64,000 bases of DNA from Paraburkholderia madseniana (GCF_009690905.1 NZ_VOSW01000029.1:1-64000); one strand, 5' to 3'; shown: positions 52,346 through 62,153, counted from the stretch's first letter. Notes: generated from the letters alone by a model not told the origin. Program-made: numbers and translations.

Positions 52346-53635
52346 TCAGACCGCTAACGCACTGTCTGCCGTACTTTGCTCGTGGCTGTGTTTGCGGGAC
52401 CACGGCCGGTCCCCGAGGCGCCGGGTGGAGGGCCATCTGTCAAGCTCAACTTCGCCGCGAATGTCACGACAGACGCTCACAATCTTTTCGATCTGGGCGT
52501 CGGTCAAGGCAGCGTGGATCGACAACCGGATCAGCGCACGATTGCGCGCCGTCGCCGGTGCACAAAACACGGAGCCGAAAATGCCCCGTGATTCCAATGC
52601 GTCGCGTAACACGATCGTGCGCTGTTCCGTACCCGCTTCGAGCGCGATGATCTGGCTTTCACCGGCATTCAGGTTATACCCAAGCTCCCTCAACCGTTCC
52701 CCCAGCCAGGCGGCATTCGACGCAAGTCTCGTGCGCCGTCGGCCGGCACCTTCGATCACAGACAGCGCCGCGTCCAGCCCACTGATCTCATGAGGCAACA
52801 AGGTGGAACTGAAGATCGCAGGATTCGACTCGAACTTGAAGTACTCCTGGAAAGCGGCTGGACAGGTGATGAAGCCGGCTCGGCCGACAAAAGCCTTAGC
52901 AAGACTTGCTGTGCGGAATGCGACACGAGACTCAAGTCCAAGTTCGACAACAAGTCCCGCTCCACGCGGGCCATGCGTGCCGAGCGAATGCGACTCGTCG
53001 ACCACGAACACGCACCCATGCGTTTCGCATACATCGGCGAATGCGACAAGCGGGCAGACGCTGCCGTTCGTGCTGTAAATCGAGTCGACCAGCACGACCC
53101 CTTGCCCATACCGCACGATCTGCTGCTCGAGGTGCGCCGTGTCGTTGTGCCTGAACGGTATCGGGATCGCGCCCGCACTGCGAATACCCTCCCACAGCGA
53201 CATGTGCGCCATCATGTCCACGTAGACGGGCGTTCGTGCCGAAGCGATCGACTGAATCAGCCCGATATTCGCCGTATAGCCGGACTGACATAACACCCCG
53301 GCCTCTGCGCGCATGAACGTCGACAGCCGGTTTTCGAACTTCAACTGCGGGCAATCACCGTGCAGGAAAATGCCCGACATCAACAGTCCGTTGCCGTCCG
53401 AACGCAATGTTCGACCCATACTGCGAATGATGTCGGGGTGACGCGCGATCGCGAGATAGTCGTTGCTCGACAGATGCAGTGCATCCGCCCCCGGGATGCG
53501 ACCGCGCATGATGTGGCCGCCTCCCCACGTATCCGTTACGCGCTCCCGGTAATATTGCTCGACGCGCGACGCCACAAAGGCCGGAAGCGATGGTGAGGGT
53601 TGGTTTTTTTTCAGGCTGTCAAAAGCAGTTTTCAT
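52346..53635 (-). CDS. CqsA/LqsA-type alpha-hydroxyketone autoinducer synthase
   Basis: A 429-residue fold-type-I PLP enzyme that matches CqsA through most of its length: LSSNDYLAIARHP, AHMSLWEG, VDSIYSTNGS, VDESHSLGTHGPRGAGL, the PLP lysine K247 in TASLAKAF, and PAIFSSTLLP. CqsA-type enzymes condense an acyl-CoA with an amino acid or S-adenosylmethionine to make the precursor of CAI-1/LAI-1-class signals. A C-terminal tail of about 30 polar residues is extra. With the adjacent kinase and regulator it completes a quorum-sensing module. The signal's chain length cannot be told. The 279 bp upstream (53636-53914) hold no recognised feature. Confidence 0.9.
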   Translation of the reverse strand: MKTAFDSLKKNQPSPSLPAFVASRVEQYYRERVTDTWGGGHIMRGRIPGADALHLSSNDYLAIARHPDIIRSMGRTLRSDGNGLLMSGIFLHGDCPQLKFENRLSTFMRAEAGVLCQSGYTANIGLIQSIASARTPVYVDMMAHMSLWEGIRSAGAIPIPFRHNDTAHLEQQIVRYGQGVVLVDSIYSTNGSVCPLVAFADVCETHGCVFVVDESHSLGTHGPRGAGLVVELGLESRVAFRTASLAKAFVGRAGFITCPAAFQEYFKFESNPAIFSSTLLPHEISGLDAALSVIEGAGRRRTRLASNAAWLGERLRELGYNLNAGESQIIALEAGTEQRTIVLRDALESRGIFGSVFCAPATARNRALIRLSIHAALTDAQIEKIVSVCRDIRGEVELDRWPSTRRLGDRPWSRKHSHEQSTADSALAV

Positions 53636-53914
53636 TTCGGCTCCTTAAGGTTGGCTGTTGCCCGTAACGGACAACAGGCCCATAGTGAGCCAGTCGTTTT
53701 TTCCCTGTGTGGCCTGTCATCGAATCTGCCTGCGGTTCAGCCGCTGCGCCGGTGGGGCGGATCAGCGGATTCACACGGCTGCGCAGCGTTGGCCAAACAC
53801 GCCACGGCGACAGGCGCGAGGCCGATCGCCAAGCGTCGGATCCGTGATGCCATCATGAGACGAGCGCGATGACGGGCGCGGGCGCCGTATCTACGACGTC
53901 CGCGCCTGGCCGGA

Positions 53915-55387
53915 TCAGAACGGGTAAGCAGGAATCCGCGACCGGGTCGTGATCCACTGCCACTCGCTGAACTGATCGGCGTTGGTCAGCGTGCTGTGAT
54001 TGAAACCGTTGCCCGATGCGCCGACCCCGCCGATCGGGCCATACACCTCGTGAAGCACCGTCTGATCGTTGATGTGGATGACACCGGCGTGAAGCCGGTC
54101 CGCAATGCTTTGCGCGCGGGCGAGATTGGCCGATGCGACGGCGGCTACGAGACCGTACTCCGTGGCATTGGCGAGTTCGACCGCCTCGTCGTCGGAGCGG
54201 AACGTGGTGATCGGTGCGACGGGGCCAAAGATCTCCTCATCGAACGCGGCCATGCCGCGTGTTACCCCTGTGATCACGGTCGGTTCGAAAAAGAGCCCGT
54301 TACGCGAGCCGCCGGTCAATGCCTTCGCGCCTTTGGCGAGTGTCTCGGCAATAATGCGCTCCACGTTGGTGGCCTGACGCTCATTGATGATGGGGCCGAG
54401 TTGTACCTTCTCGTCAAAGGGATCGCCGACGATCAGCGCCCTGGCTTTTCTCACCAGCGCTTCTGCATACGCCTCGGCGACGTTCTCATGAACGAGGTGG
54501 CGCCCGGCAGTGAGGCAAATCTGTCCCTGGTGGAAAAACGCACCCCACGCTCCGGCGCTCGCCGCTGCCTCGATATCCGCGTCGTCCAGCACGATATAGG
54601 GATTGTTGCCGCCAAGTTCGAGTGAGACGCGCTTGAGCTGTCCGCCGGCAATCGAGCCGATCTGCCGGCCCACGCGGGTCGACCCCGTGAAGCTGATCAT
54701 ATCGACGAGCGGTTCCTTGACGAGTGCCGCCCCCGTGTCGGCGCCACCCGGCAGAACATGGAAGAGTCCGGCAGGCAGGCCGGCTTCTTCGAACAGGCGC
54801 ACGAAACTCACACCGCCCGCCACCGGTGTTTGCGAATCGGGCTTCAGTATCACCGAGTTGCCCATCGCCAGCGCCGGGCCGATTGCTCGCGAGCCCAGAA
54901 TGAACGGCGAGTTCCAGGGCGTGATGATGCCGACGACGCCGACGGGGATGCGCCTTGCAATGCTCTGGCGGCCGGCCTCAGCGGTGGACGTGAGCACACC
55001 CACGGGTTGACTGCCGAGCGCCGCGGCTTCAAGGACTTCGCGGGCGGACATGTGGACTTCCCACAATGCTTTCGCTCTGATCGAGCCTGTTTCCCTGACG
55101 ATCTGATCGGCGAGTTCATCGGCATGCACGAGTACCAGTCGGGCAAACTCCCTAAGCACATCGCCGCGCAGCGGGCCTGGTGTTTTTGCCCAGTCCTTTT
55201 GCGCCTCGCGGGCGAGGGCGGCCGCTACCGACACATCCTCCGGCGAAGCGATACCGATTTCACCGAGCTTCGCGCCCGTTGCTTTCTCGATCACGCTCTC
55301 TGCGCCGAGACCGGGGTTCTTCCATCCATTGCTGTAGATTTTCGCGCGCCAGATTTCTGTCGGCGTGAGCAATGCGTGGGTCGTCAT
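53915..55387 (-). CDS. Aldehyde dehydrogenase, aromatic-aldehyde type
   Basis: A 490-residue NAD(P)-dependent aldehyde dehydrogenase. Motifs are GIITPWNSPF, FTGSTRVGRQIG, catalytic Glu in LELGGNNP and catalytic Cys in HQGQICLTAGR. The HQGQIC form is typical of benzaldehyde/vanillin dehydrogenases. It follows the GMC oxidoreductase gene by 44 bp in the same direction, so the pair probably oxidises an alcohol to an acid. The start MTTHALL at 55387 was preferred over a long extension overlapping the GMC gene. Confidence 0.88.
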   Translation of the reverse strand: MTTHALLTPTEIWRAKIYSNGWKNPGLGAESVIEKATGAKLGEIGIASPEDVSVAAALAREAQKDWAKTPGPLRGDVLREFARLVLVHADELADQIVRETGSIRAKALWEVHMSAREVLEAAALGSQPVGVLTSTAEAGRQSIARRIPVGVVGIITPWNSPFILGSRAIGPALAMGNSVILKPDSQTPVAGGVSFVRLFEEAGLPAGLFHVLPGGADTGAALVKEPLVDMISFTGSTRVGRQIGSIAGGQLKRVSLELGGNNPYIVLDDADIEAAASAGAWGAFFHQGQICLTAGRHLVHENVAEAYAEALVRKARALIVGDPFDEKVQLGPIINERQATNVERIIAETLAKGAKALTGGSRNGLFFEPTVITGVTRGMAAFDEEIFGPVAPITTFRSDDEAVELANATEYGLVAAVASANLARAQSIADRLHAGVIHINDQTVLHEVYGPIGGVGASGNGFNHSTLTNADQFSEWQWITTRSRIPAYPF

Positions 55388-55431
55388 GTTGTGTTCTCCG
55401 GGATCCTGCAACTGTTGGAATGCGCGCTGAT

Positions 55432-57078
55432 TTACGCGGACAATTTCGCGGCGATGCGCTCGGCCACCATGATGGTCGTGACGTTCGTCGGAGCTGACGG
55501 GATGTCGGGAATAATCGATGCATCGACGACCCGCAGCGCTTCGACACCGCGTACCTTGCCCCACGCGTCGACTACGGCAGTGGGATCGGAATCGGCACCC
55601 ATCGGCACGGTCGACGTAGGGTGCAGATACGCGGCGACATTCGACACAATGTTTGCCCTGAGTGCTTTGCCATCGTCCACGGTATTGCCTGGCGCCATTT
55701 CGTGATCGATCACGTCGAGGAACGGTGCGGTTCTGCCGATCTGGCGGGATAGCTGCACGGCTTCGACCATGCGGTCGAGGTCATTCTGGTCATCGAAGAA
55801 GTTGTACCGAATGTCCGGTGCGGCGCGTGGATCGCGACTCGAGAGCCGCAATTGACCGATCGACTTCGGCAGTGTCACCGCGCAGGCGAGGACAATCGCG
55901 CCACCGGTGGGGCTGAGCTTTGGGTCGATCAGATGCGTGCCCGAGATGTGCAGGTCGAGATCGCCGGAGCCCGCGCTCTGCGAGCGCGTCCACACGAGCG
56001 CACCGGAGGCGGGCTTCATCGCGTTTGCTTCGCGCTTGAGTGCGTAGACGTTGTAGAAAAACGGATGGTCCTGCAGCCGATTTCCCACCGGCAGGTCGGC
56101 GACGGTCGCAATGCCGAATTCGGCGAGATGCGCAGCAGGCCCAATGCCCGAGCGCATGAGAATCGCAGGGCTGCCGAAAGCCCCCGACGCGAGAATGACT
56201 TCACCCGCGGACAGAACGTGGCCGTCGACCAGCTTGACGCCCACGGCACGCTTGCCTTCGAACACCACGCGATCCACTTCGGCGCCGCCCTGGATCGTCA
56301 GATTCGGGCGTGCACGCACGGCAGCCGTGAGATAGGCCATGCCCGTATTGATGCGCACGCCATCGACGACATTGAGCGTGTAGGGGCCGGCACCGTGCTG
56401 GTCCGCACCATTGAAGTCCGATACGTGTTTCAGCCCCAGCGTTTGCGCGCCGTCGACAAAGGCTCGCATCGACGGTGTGTTCTCCGCAGCAGTACGCTGC
56501 CGGATCGGAAACGGCCCGCTACGTCCGTGCCAGGCGTCGTCGCCGGAGGGCGTGTTTTCCATCGACTTGTAGGCGGCCAGCACGTCCTCCCACGACCATC
56601 CTTCGATGCCGCGTTTAGCCCAGCGCGCAAAATCGGCCTGTCGAGCGCGTATGGCGACAGCGGCATTGACCGCCGAGCTGCCACCGATCACGCGCCCTCG
56701 GGGCACCGGTATGTTGTGGCCCAGACTGGCGGCGTCGTCGGTGTGGTAGTGCCAGTCATAGGCCGGCGAGCCCGCGACGATATTGGCGTCTTTCAGTACC
56801 TGAGGGTAGTCGTTCGGCGCGAAGTTCGGTCCCGCTTCCAGCAGCAGAACACGGCGCCGCGGGTCTGCGCTGAGGCGCGCCGCGAGAACGGCGCCGGCCG
56901 ATCCTCCACCAACGATCAGGATGTCGAAATACTTCGCGGACTTTGAGGGCCGACCGGATTCGGTGCTCCCAGATTGCTTTTCCACTGCTACGGCTGACGC
57001 GGTGCCGGTAACCGTACCGACTGCGGCAATTGTCGCCGCCGCGCCCGCAATAAGGACTTCACGTCTGGACATCTTCAT
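55432..57078 (-). CDS. GMC-family FAD alcohol oxidoreductase with Tat-like signal
   Basis: A 548-residue glucose-methanol-choline oxidoreductase with FDILIVGGGSAGAVLAARL, the GMC signature GRVIGGSSAVNAAVAIR and the catalytic HPTSTVPMG and PTNVTTIMVAERIA at the end. The N-terminus reads SRREVLIAGAAATIAAVGTVTGTASA, a twin-arginine signal, so the folded flavoprotein may be exported, which is unusual for this family. A CAGGAG site precedes ATG 57078. It is upstream of the aldehyde dehydrogenase gene and downstream of a LysR gene. Confidence 0.85.
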   Translation of the reverse strand: MKMSRREVLIAGAAATIAAVGTVTGTASAVAVEKQSGSTESGRPSKSAKYFDILIVGGGSAGAVLAARLSADPRRRVLLLEAGPNFAPNDYPQVLKDANIVAGSPAYDWHYHTDDAASLGHNIPVPRGRVIGGSSAVNAAVAIRARQADFARWAKRGIEGWSWEDVLAAYKSMENTPSGDDAWHGRSGPFPIRQRTAAENTPSMRAFVDGAQTLGLKHVSDFNGADQHGAGPYTLNVVDGVRINTGMAYLTAAVRARPNLTIQGGAEVDRVVFEGKRAVGVKLVDGHVLSAGEVILASGAFGSPAILMRSGIGPAAHLAEFGIATVADLPVGNRLQDHPFFYNVYALKREANAMKPASGALVWTRSQSAGSGDLDLHISGTHLIDPKLSPTGGAIVLACAVTLPKSIGQLRLSSRDPRAAPDIRYNFFDDQNDLDRMVEAVQLSRQIGRTAPFLDVIDHEMAPGNTVDDGKALRANIVSNVAAYLHPTSTVPMGADSDPTAVVDAWGKVRGVEALRVVDASIIPDIPSAPTNVTTIMVAERIAAKLSA

Positions 57079-57231
57079 TGTTGTACTCCTGAACACGTTT
57101 GCAGCGCCTCAAGCGCTCGATAAACCGATCGATCGATGCCGACCGGCTGTGTGCTCAGAATGGGCCCGCTTCAGGGAGACAACAAGATGGCTCGCCTGGA
57201 CCTCAGGTCCAATGAGATGGACGATCCGATA

Positions 57232-58134
57232 TTACGCGACGACCAGTGGGATGCGCTCGATCAGAAAGTCGAGAAAAGCGCGAACGGAAGGCAGTATGCC
57301 GTGACGAAACGGGATGACCGCCGTGATACTGGCTTCGCCTGCCAGCCAGGCGGGCAAGACCCGCTGGAGTGTGCCGGATCGCAGATCTTCGTTGCAGACG
57401 TAGGCGGGCAGGGCAACGATGCCGAGGCCGTCCTGCGCAGCCTGCTTGAGGGTGACGATGTCATTGCCGGCCAGCCGGGGGTTGAGCGGCACGACCGCTT
57501 CTCCGTTCACGGGGTGCTTGAGCTTCCAGGCCATTGGACTGTTGTGTCTCAACATGACCAGCGTCTCGTGCCCGGCGAGGTTCTCCGGCGCGACTGGCAT
57601 GCCGTGGCGCTCCAGGTAGCTAGGCGCGGCGAACAGAAACCAGGGCGCCGGTGCCAGCGTGCGCTGCACCAGGGTCGAGTCGGACAGTGGACCGCTGTGC
57701 GAGCGCAGCGCGAGGTCATAACTGCCGCCCGCAATATCGACCTGCTCGTCGCTGATGTGCTGGATGACGTTGATCTTCGGATAACGGTGAATGAAATCCG
57801 GAAGTATCTGGCGCATGGCGAACAGCGAGGTCGCCGCCGCGGTGGTGAAGCGGATCGTGCCACTCGGCTCGGCCAGGCGCTCGCGCACAGCGCTTTCGGC
57901 GAAGTCCGCTCGTTCCAGCATGGCGACCGCATGCCGGTAGAACACCTCGCCTGCACCGGTCATGCCGAGCCTGCGTGAGGTCCGGTTGACGAGCCGCACG
58001 CCGAGCGCTGTTTCGAGCTGCTGGAGGCGATGGCTGACCGTCGATTTCGGTACGTTGAGATTGCGGCTGGCGGCGGTGAGTCCTCCGCACTCGACGATAC
58101 GAACGAAATAGCGGAAGTCATTGAGATCTAACAT
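57232..58134 (-). CDS. LysR-type regulator
   Basis: A 300-residue LysR protein of the CrgA-like branch (MLDLNDFRYFVRIVECGGLTAASRNLNVPKSTVSHRLQQLE; EPSGTIRFTTAAATS). It precedes the GMC and aldehyde dehydrogenase genes in the same direction and is divergent from the hydrolase-ligase operon, so it could control either. The start MLDLNDF at 58134 fits the first helix. Confidence 0.85.
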   Translation of the reverse strand: MLDLNDFRYFVRIVECGGLTAASRNLNVPKSTVSHRLQQLETALGVRLVNRTSRRLGMTGAGEVFYRHAVAMLERADFAESAVRERLAEPSGTIRFTTAAATSLFAMRQILPDFIHRYPKINVIQHISDEQVDIAGGSYDLALRSHSGPLSDSTLVQRTLAPAPWFLFAAPSYLERHGMPVAPENLAGHETLVMLRHNSPMAWKLKHPVNGEAVVPLNPRLAGNDIVTLKQAAQDGLGIVALPAYVCNEDLRSGTLQRVLPAWLAGEASITAVIPFRHGILPSVRAFLDFLIERIPLVVA

Positions 58135-58230
58135 GGGCGCACCTTGCGAGTCCGGTGTGATAGACGGCGCCACTGTATACCGTTTGACGATCCGCCGGAC
58201 TGACGTCGTTTTTCTGCATCGAGTTCCTTT

Positions 58231-58267
58231 GTCAAAAATTTGACGCCAACGTCAAAAAAGCTATACT
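58231..58267 (+). promoter_or_regulatory. Promoter and overlapping palindromic operator of the hydrolase-ligase operon
   Basis: TTGACG (58240-58245) and TATACT (58262-58267), 16 bp apart, form a good housekeeping promoter 28 bp before the first gene. The perfect palindrome GTCAAA-AA-TTTGAC (58231-58244) overlaps the -35 box, the position of a repressor site. Confidence 0.65.
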
Positions 58268-58294
58268 AACGTCAACGAATACGGAGACATTGAT

Positions 58295-59554
58295 ATGAGC
58301 AATATGCAGGCCGGTACCGTTCTCGAACGTCCTCATGCATTGACGATTGACTGGTTTCCCGATGCATTGCCGCATGCCACACAGCAGACCAGTGCGACGC
58401 TGCGCACCGAAGACGGCGCCGCCACCTGCGGGGTTTTGTATCAGGGCGCATCGACGAAGACCGTCGTTTGTCTGATGCACCCGCGCGAGAACTTCACGTT
58501 CCACTATCTGATTCCCGGATTGCTGCGAGCGGGGGCGTCGGTTTGGGCCCAGGCGGCCCGTTCGGTCGGCAACGACCTTCGGCTCGAGCATGAAGTTGCC
58601 CTGCACGATGTCGCGGCCGGCTTGCGCTACCTGCGCGAGGCGGGCTTCGAGCGCATCGTGTTGCTCGGTAATTCGGGCGGTGCCGGGCTCTATAGCTTCT
58701 ACATCCAGCAATCGGCGCTATCGGCGCAAGACCGGATCGCAAAGACGCCTGGCGGCCGTCCGACCCATCTGGCGAGTGCGACCTTGCCGACGGTGGACGG
58801 CATGATCTATCTGGCGCCGCATCCGGGGCAGGGGCGTTTATTGATGGGGTGCATCGATCCTTCCGTCACCGACGAGGGCGATGCGTTATCGATCGACGAT
58901 ACGTTGAACCCGTTTAACCCCGAGAACGGCTATTCCCGCGAACCAGGGGCAACGCGCTATAGCGCTGAGTTCGTCTCCCGCTATCGCGATGCGCAACGGG
59001 TGCGCGTGGCGCGCCTTGACCGGATGGCTCGCCAACTGATCGCCGTGCGCCAGGACGCACGGCAAGCCGTGAAGGACAAGGTAGCGACGCATCGTCAGAA
59101 GCTCGTGGCCAACCACACGCCGGTCATGACCGTATGGCGCACGGACGCCGATTTGCGCTGTCTTGACCCATCGCTCGATCCCTCCGATCGCAAGCCCGGT
59201 TCGCTGTGGTCGCCGAATCCGGTGATCTCGAACTATGGTTCGGTGGGCTTTGGACGCTTGTGTTCTCCGGAGTCCTGGCTCTCGACATGGTCCGGTCTCT
59301 CGTCGAATGCAGCGTTGGAAGCAACCGCTCCTTCGGTCACCGTGCCTTCGTTGCTGGTCGAATACACCGGCGATCAGACTACTTTCCCATTAGCCATTGC
59401 CGAGATTTTTACCGGTATCGGTTCAACCGATAAGACCCACGTTCGCGTGCGTGGCGATCATCACGGCAGACCGCTGGAGGCCGCGGACGAACCGGGCCGG
59501 GCAATCGCCGCGCGCGCGGTCGGCGAATGGCTGCATCAACGCTCTTTCTTATAA
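58295..59554 (+). CDS. Alpha/beta-fold hydrolase of the aryl-acid operon
   Basis: A 419-residue protein with VVCLMHPRENFTFHYLIPGLL near the front and a nucleophile elbow GNSGGAGLYSFY, and a late histidine in RGDHHGRP. The fold is alpha/beta hydrolase, but the family is not one I recognise and it has a long insertion (about 150-300). As first gene of an operon with an aryl-acid ligase and flavin hydroxylase, it may release the acid from an ester or amide, or act as thioesterase on the CoA product. Confidence 0.7.
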   Translation: MSNMQAGTVLERPHALTIDWFPDALPHATQQTSATLRTEDGAATCGVLYQGASTKTVVCLMHPRENFTFHYLIPGLLRAGASVWAQAARSVGNDLRLEHEVALHDVAAGLRYLREAGFERIVLLGNSGGAGLYSFYIQQSALSAQDRIAKTPGGRPTHLASATLPTVDGMIYLAPHPGQGRLLMGCIDPSVTDEGDALSIDDTLNPFNPENGYSREPGATRYSAEFVSRYRDAQRVRVARLDRMARQLIAVRQDARQAVKDKVATHRQKLVANHTPVMTVWRTDADLRCLDPSLDPSDRKPGSLWSPNPVISNYGSVGFGRLCSPESWLSTWSGLSSNAALEATAPSVTVPSLLVEYTGDQTTFPLAIAEIFTGIGSTDKTHVRVRGDHHGRPLEAADEPGRAIAARAVGEWLHQRSFL

Positions 59555-59569
59555 CTCGGGAGTTGACGA

Positions 59570-60433
59570 ATGAATCAATCCGTACCGCTCAGGCTGTCGG
59601 GGGTCGATCACACGGCGCGCCCGACGTGGAAACTGCGCGAAACCATCGAGTTCTATCGCGACACGCTGGGTTTGCCGCTTGTCCACACGATCTCCGCGCG
59701 AGGCTGGGGCCCGGAGAGCCACCCGGACTTTCTTCATTTTTTCTTCGATAGCGGCAACGGCAGCACGATCGCCTTTTTTTATTACTTGGGCGAACCGCCG
59801 CCGCAACAACGCCCCTTGATGCCGCCCACGCCCGACGATCATGTATTCGATGCGACTCACACTGCGTGGCTGGCCGATAGCGCGGAACAGTTGCTCGCAT
59901 GGAAAGAGATGCTCGAGGCGAAAGGTGTGGAAGTCTCATCGACCACTCAGCACGAAGTGATCGAATCGATCTACTTTCGCGATCCCAACGGCTACTTCAT
60001 CGAGATCACCGTCAAGCTGCGCGCATTGCAATCGCTAGACGCCAGGGATGCGGCGCTAACACTTGAGGCGGCGATCACGGCCGAGCAGGTCGCCAGTGAC
60101 CATGCGGGACAAGTCCGGGAGATTGATACTGTATGGCAGGAAAAGGGCAGACTGTTGAGTGGGCAATGCGGCATAAAGAGCGACGGTCCCGGCATTTTCG
60201 TGCCGGCGCTGGCGGAGTTCGCGAGCGTGGTGGATGCAGCGCGGCGCAATCCCGAGTATCGCGTGTCGCAACCGTCGCCGGGCTACTTTCTGATTGAATC
60301 GAAAGACGCACTCGAATTCAACCGCAAGGAGCTGGGTCTGAAACCGGCGATCTGGTATGGCCTCTTCACAGGTGGTTTGTGCGGGCGTATCGATACGTTT
60401 GACAAAGACCGCGTTCGCATCGTCGAACAATAA
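59570..60433 (+). CDS. VOC/glyoxalase-fold protein
   Basis: A 287-residue protein whose first half is a vicinal-oxygen-chelate domain: VDHTARPTWKLRETIEFYRDTLGLPLVH with a metal-binding His, LHFFFDSGNG, and FRDPNGYFIEITVK with the metal-binding Glu. The second half (about 160-287) is not a recognised domain. VOC proteins include ring-cleavage dioxygenases and isomerases; either would fit this operon. It is preceded by the hydrolase gene (15 bp) and followed by the ligase gene (26 bp). Confidence 0.75.
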   Translation: MNQSVPLRLSGVDHTARPTWKLRETIEFYRDTLGLPLVHTISARGWGPESHPDFLHFFFDSGNGSTIAFFYYLGEPPPQQRPLMPPTPDDHVFDATHTAWLADSAEQLLAWKEMLEAKGVEVSSTTQHEVIESIYFRDPNGYFIEITVKLRALQSLDARDAALTLEAAITAEQVASDHAGQVREIDTVWQEKGRLLSGQCGIKSDGPGIFVPALAEFASVVDAARRNPEYRVSQPSPGYFLIESKDALEFNRKELGLKPAIWYGLFTGGLCGRIDTFDKDRVRIVEQ

Positions 60434-60459
60434 GAACGCGTCGACTGGAGAAGACAGAC

Positions 60460-62151
60460 ATGGCAGGCATCCATTATCCGCTCGAAGGTGTCGCGTATTG
60501 CGAGCCATCGGTCGCTCAGCATTATTTTCAGGTCGGTGCTTGGGTCGACAGAACGTTCGGCGAGGCGCTCGCAGCGACGGCACGACGCCTTCCCGACACG
60601 CTGGCCTTGATCAGCGACGAGCGCAGCATCACGTTTCGCGCGTTGGATGAGCAAAGCGACCGTCTGGCCGCGGCATTGCTCAAACTCGGACTCGAACCCG
60701 GAGCACGCGCAGTGTTCCAGATGGGGACGACCGTCGACACCGCCCTGGCGCTATGTGCATGCTACAAGAGCGGCATTGTTCCGGTCTGCGCGCTGCCGCA
60801 GTACCGCGAGGTTGAAATCGGCAAGCTGGCGAGCCTGTCGTTGCCGCAAGCGTATTTCGTGCAGGCCGACGTGGGGCAGTTCGATCAGGTCGGCTTTGCG
60901 CAGAAGATGTGCGCCGAGCACCCATCGTTCAGACACATTGTCGTCGCACGCGGCGACGCGCCAACGGGGACGCATTCGTTGTCCGCCTTGCTGGAGTCGA
61001 TCACGCTGGATGAGGCAAAGGCCGTCCTGAACGGTGTGCACATCGGCTCGGAAGACGTCCTGAGCTTCCAACTGTCTGGCGGTACGACAGGGGTGCCCAA
61101 GATCATCCCGCGTTTTCACGCGGAATACCTCGCGCATGCTGAAGCGTGGTCCAGGCACGTGGAGGCGGGTGAACACGCCACACTGATCTGGTCACTGCCT
61201 TTGCTTCACAACGCGGCGCATCTGTATGCGCTGGTGCCCACGATATCCCTTGGGCAAACCACCGTACTCATGCCGAAAGTCGATATCGTACGGATGGCGG
61301 AATTGATCCAGCAGCATCGCGTGACGCATGCTGTTTCAATCGGACCGGTTGCTCCGCAGATCATGGCGTGTGCCGAAGTGCTCGATTACGATCTGTCGTC
61401 GCTCAGGCTGTTCTTTTGTCTGACCCGGGCCGACGCGCTAGAAGCGTTTCTCGGCGTGACCAGTTCGAATATGTATGGCACGACCGAAGGATTGCTGATC
61501 GGCTCGGGCCCGGCAGTCAACGCATTCGTTCGTCATCACACGCATGGACGCTCGGGTTGCGAACATGATGAGCTCGTTCTGCTCAATGCCGACAACGAAT
61601 CGCCCGTCGCGTCCGGCGAAATAGGTGAGTTGTGTTTTCGCGGTCCGTCCAGCCTGAGGGGCTACTACAACGCACCGGAGGCCAACGCCACAGCCTTTAC
61701 GTCGAGCGGTTTCTTCCGGACCGGGGACATGATGCGCGCGCATGTCATCGACGGCGTGACCTACTTCTCGTTCGAAGGGCGCCTGCGCGACAACATCAAT
61801 CGCGGTGGCGAGAAGATCGGCGCGGAAGAAGTCGAGGCGTTTCTGAGCCGTCATCCCGCTGTTCTGGACGCGAAACTGGTGGCCATGCCCGATCCGTTTT
61901 ACGGAGAAAAGGGCTGTGCGTTTCTGATTCTTCGTGAAGGACATGCCGCGCCCGATATCCCGCAGATGATCGAATTCCTCTCCTCGCAGGGGCTCGCGAA
62001 GTTCAAGTGTCCGGAGCGGATTGAAATCGTGGACGCGTTCCCGGTGACACGGGTTGGCAAAGTCGACAAACCGGCGATGCGCCGGATCATCGCCGAAGCT
62101 ATCGAGGCCGAAACCGCGGCGAACGTTTCAACTTCCAGAACCGGAGACTGA
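60460..62151 (+). CDS. Aryl-acid AMP/CoA ligase, DHB/salicylate-activating type
   Basis: A 563-residue ANL-superfamily enzyme close to the EntE/DhbE group: YPLEGVAYCEPSVAQHYFQVGAWVDRTFGEAL at the start, ATP loop SFQLSGGTTGVPKIIPR, YGTTEGLL, the hinge FEGRLRDNINRGGEKIGAEEVE and the catalytic lysine in VGKVDKPAMRR. Such enzymes activate 2-hydroxy- or 2,3-dihydroxybenzoate. Next to a flavin hydroxylase of the salicylyl-CoA type, formation of an aryl-CoA for ring hydroxylation is likely, as in the salicylyl-CoA to gentisate route. No siderophore synthesis genes are nearby. Confidence 0.83.
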   Translation: MAGIHYPLEGVAYCEPSVAQHYFQVGAWVDRTFGEALAATARRLPDTLALISDERSITFRALDEQSDRLAAALLKLGLEPGARAVFQMGTTVDTALALCACYKSGIVPVCALPQYREVEIGKLASLSLPQAYFVQADVGQFDQVGFAQKMCAEHPSFRHIVVARGDAPTGTHSLSALLESITLDEAKAVLNGVHIGSEDVLSFQLSGGTTGVPKIIPRFHAEYLAHAEAWSRHVEAGEHATLIWSLPLLHNAAHLYALVPTISLGQTTVLMPKVDIVRMAELIQQHRVTHAVSIGPVAPQIMACAEVLDYDLSSLRLFFCLTRADALEAFLGVTSSNMYGTTEGLLIGSGPAVNAFVRHHTHGRSGCEHDELVLLNADNESPVASGEIGELCFRGPSSLRGYYNAPEANATAFTSSGFFRTGDMMRAHVIDGVTYFSFEGRLRDNINRGGEKIGAEEVEAFLSRHPAVLDAKLVAMPDPFYGEKGCAFLILREGHAAPDIPQMIEFLSSQGLAKFKCPERIEIVDAFPVTRVGKVDKPAMRRIIAEAIEAETAANVSTSRTGD

Positions 62152-62153
62152 GG

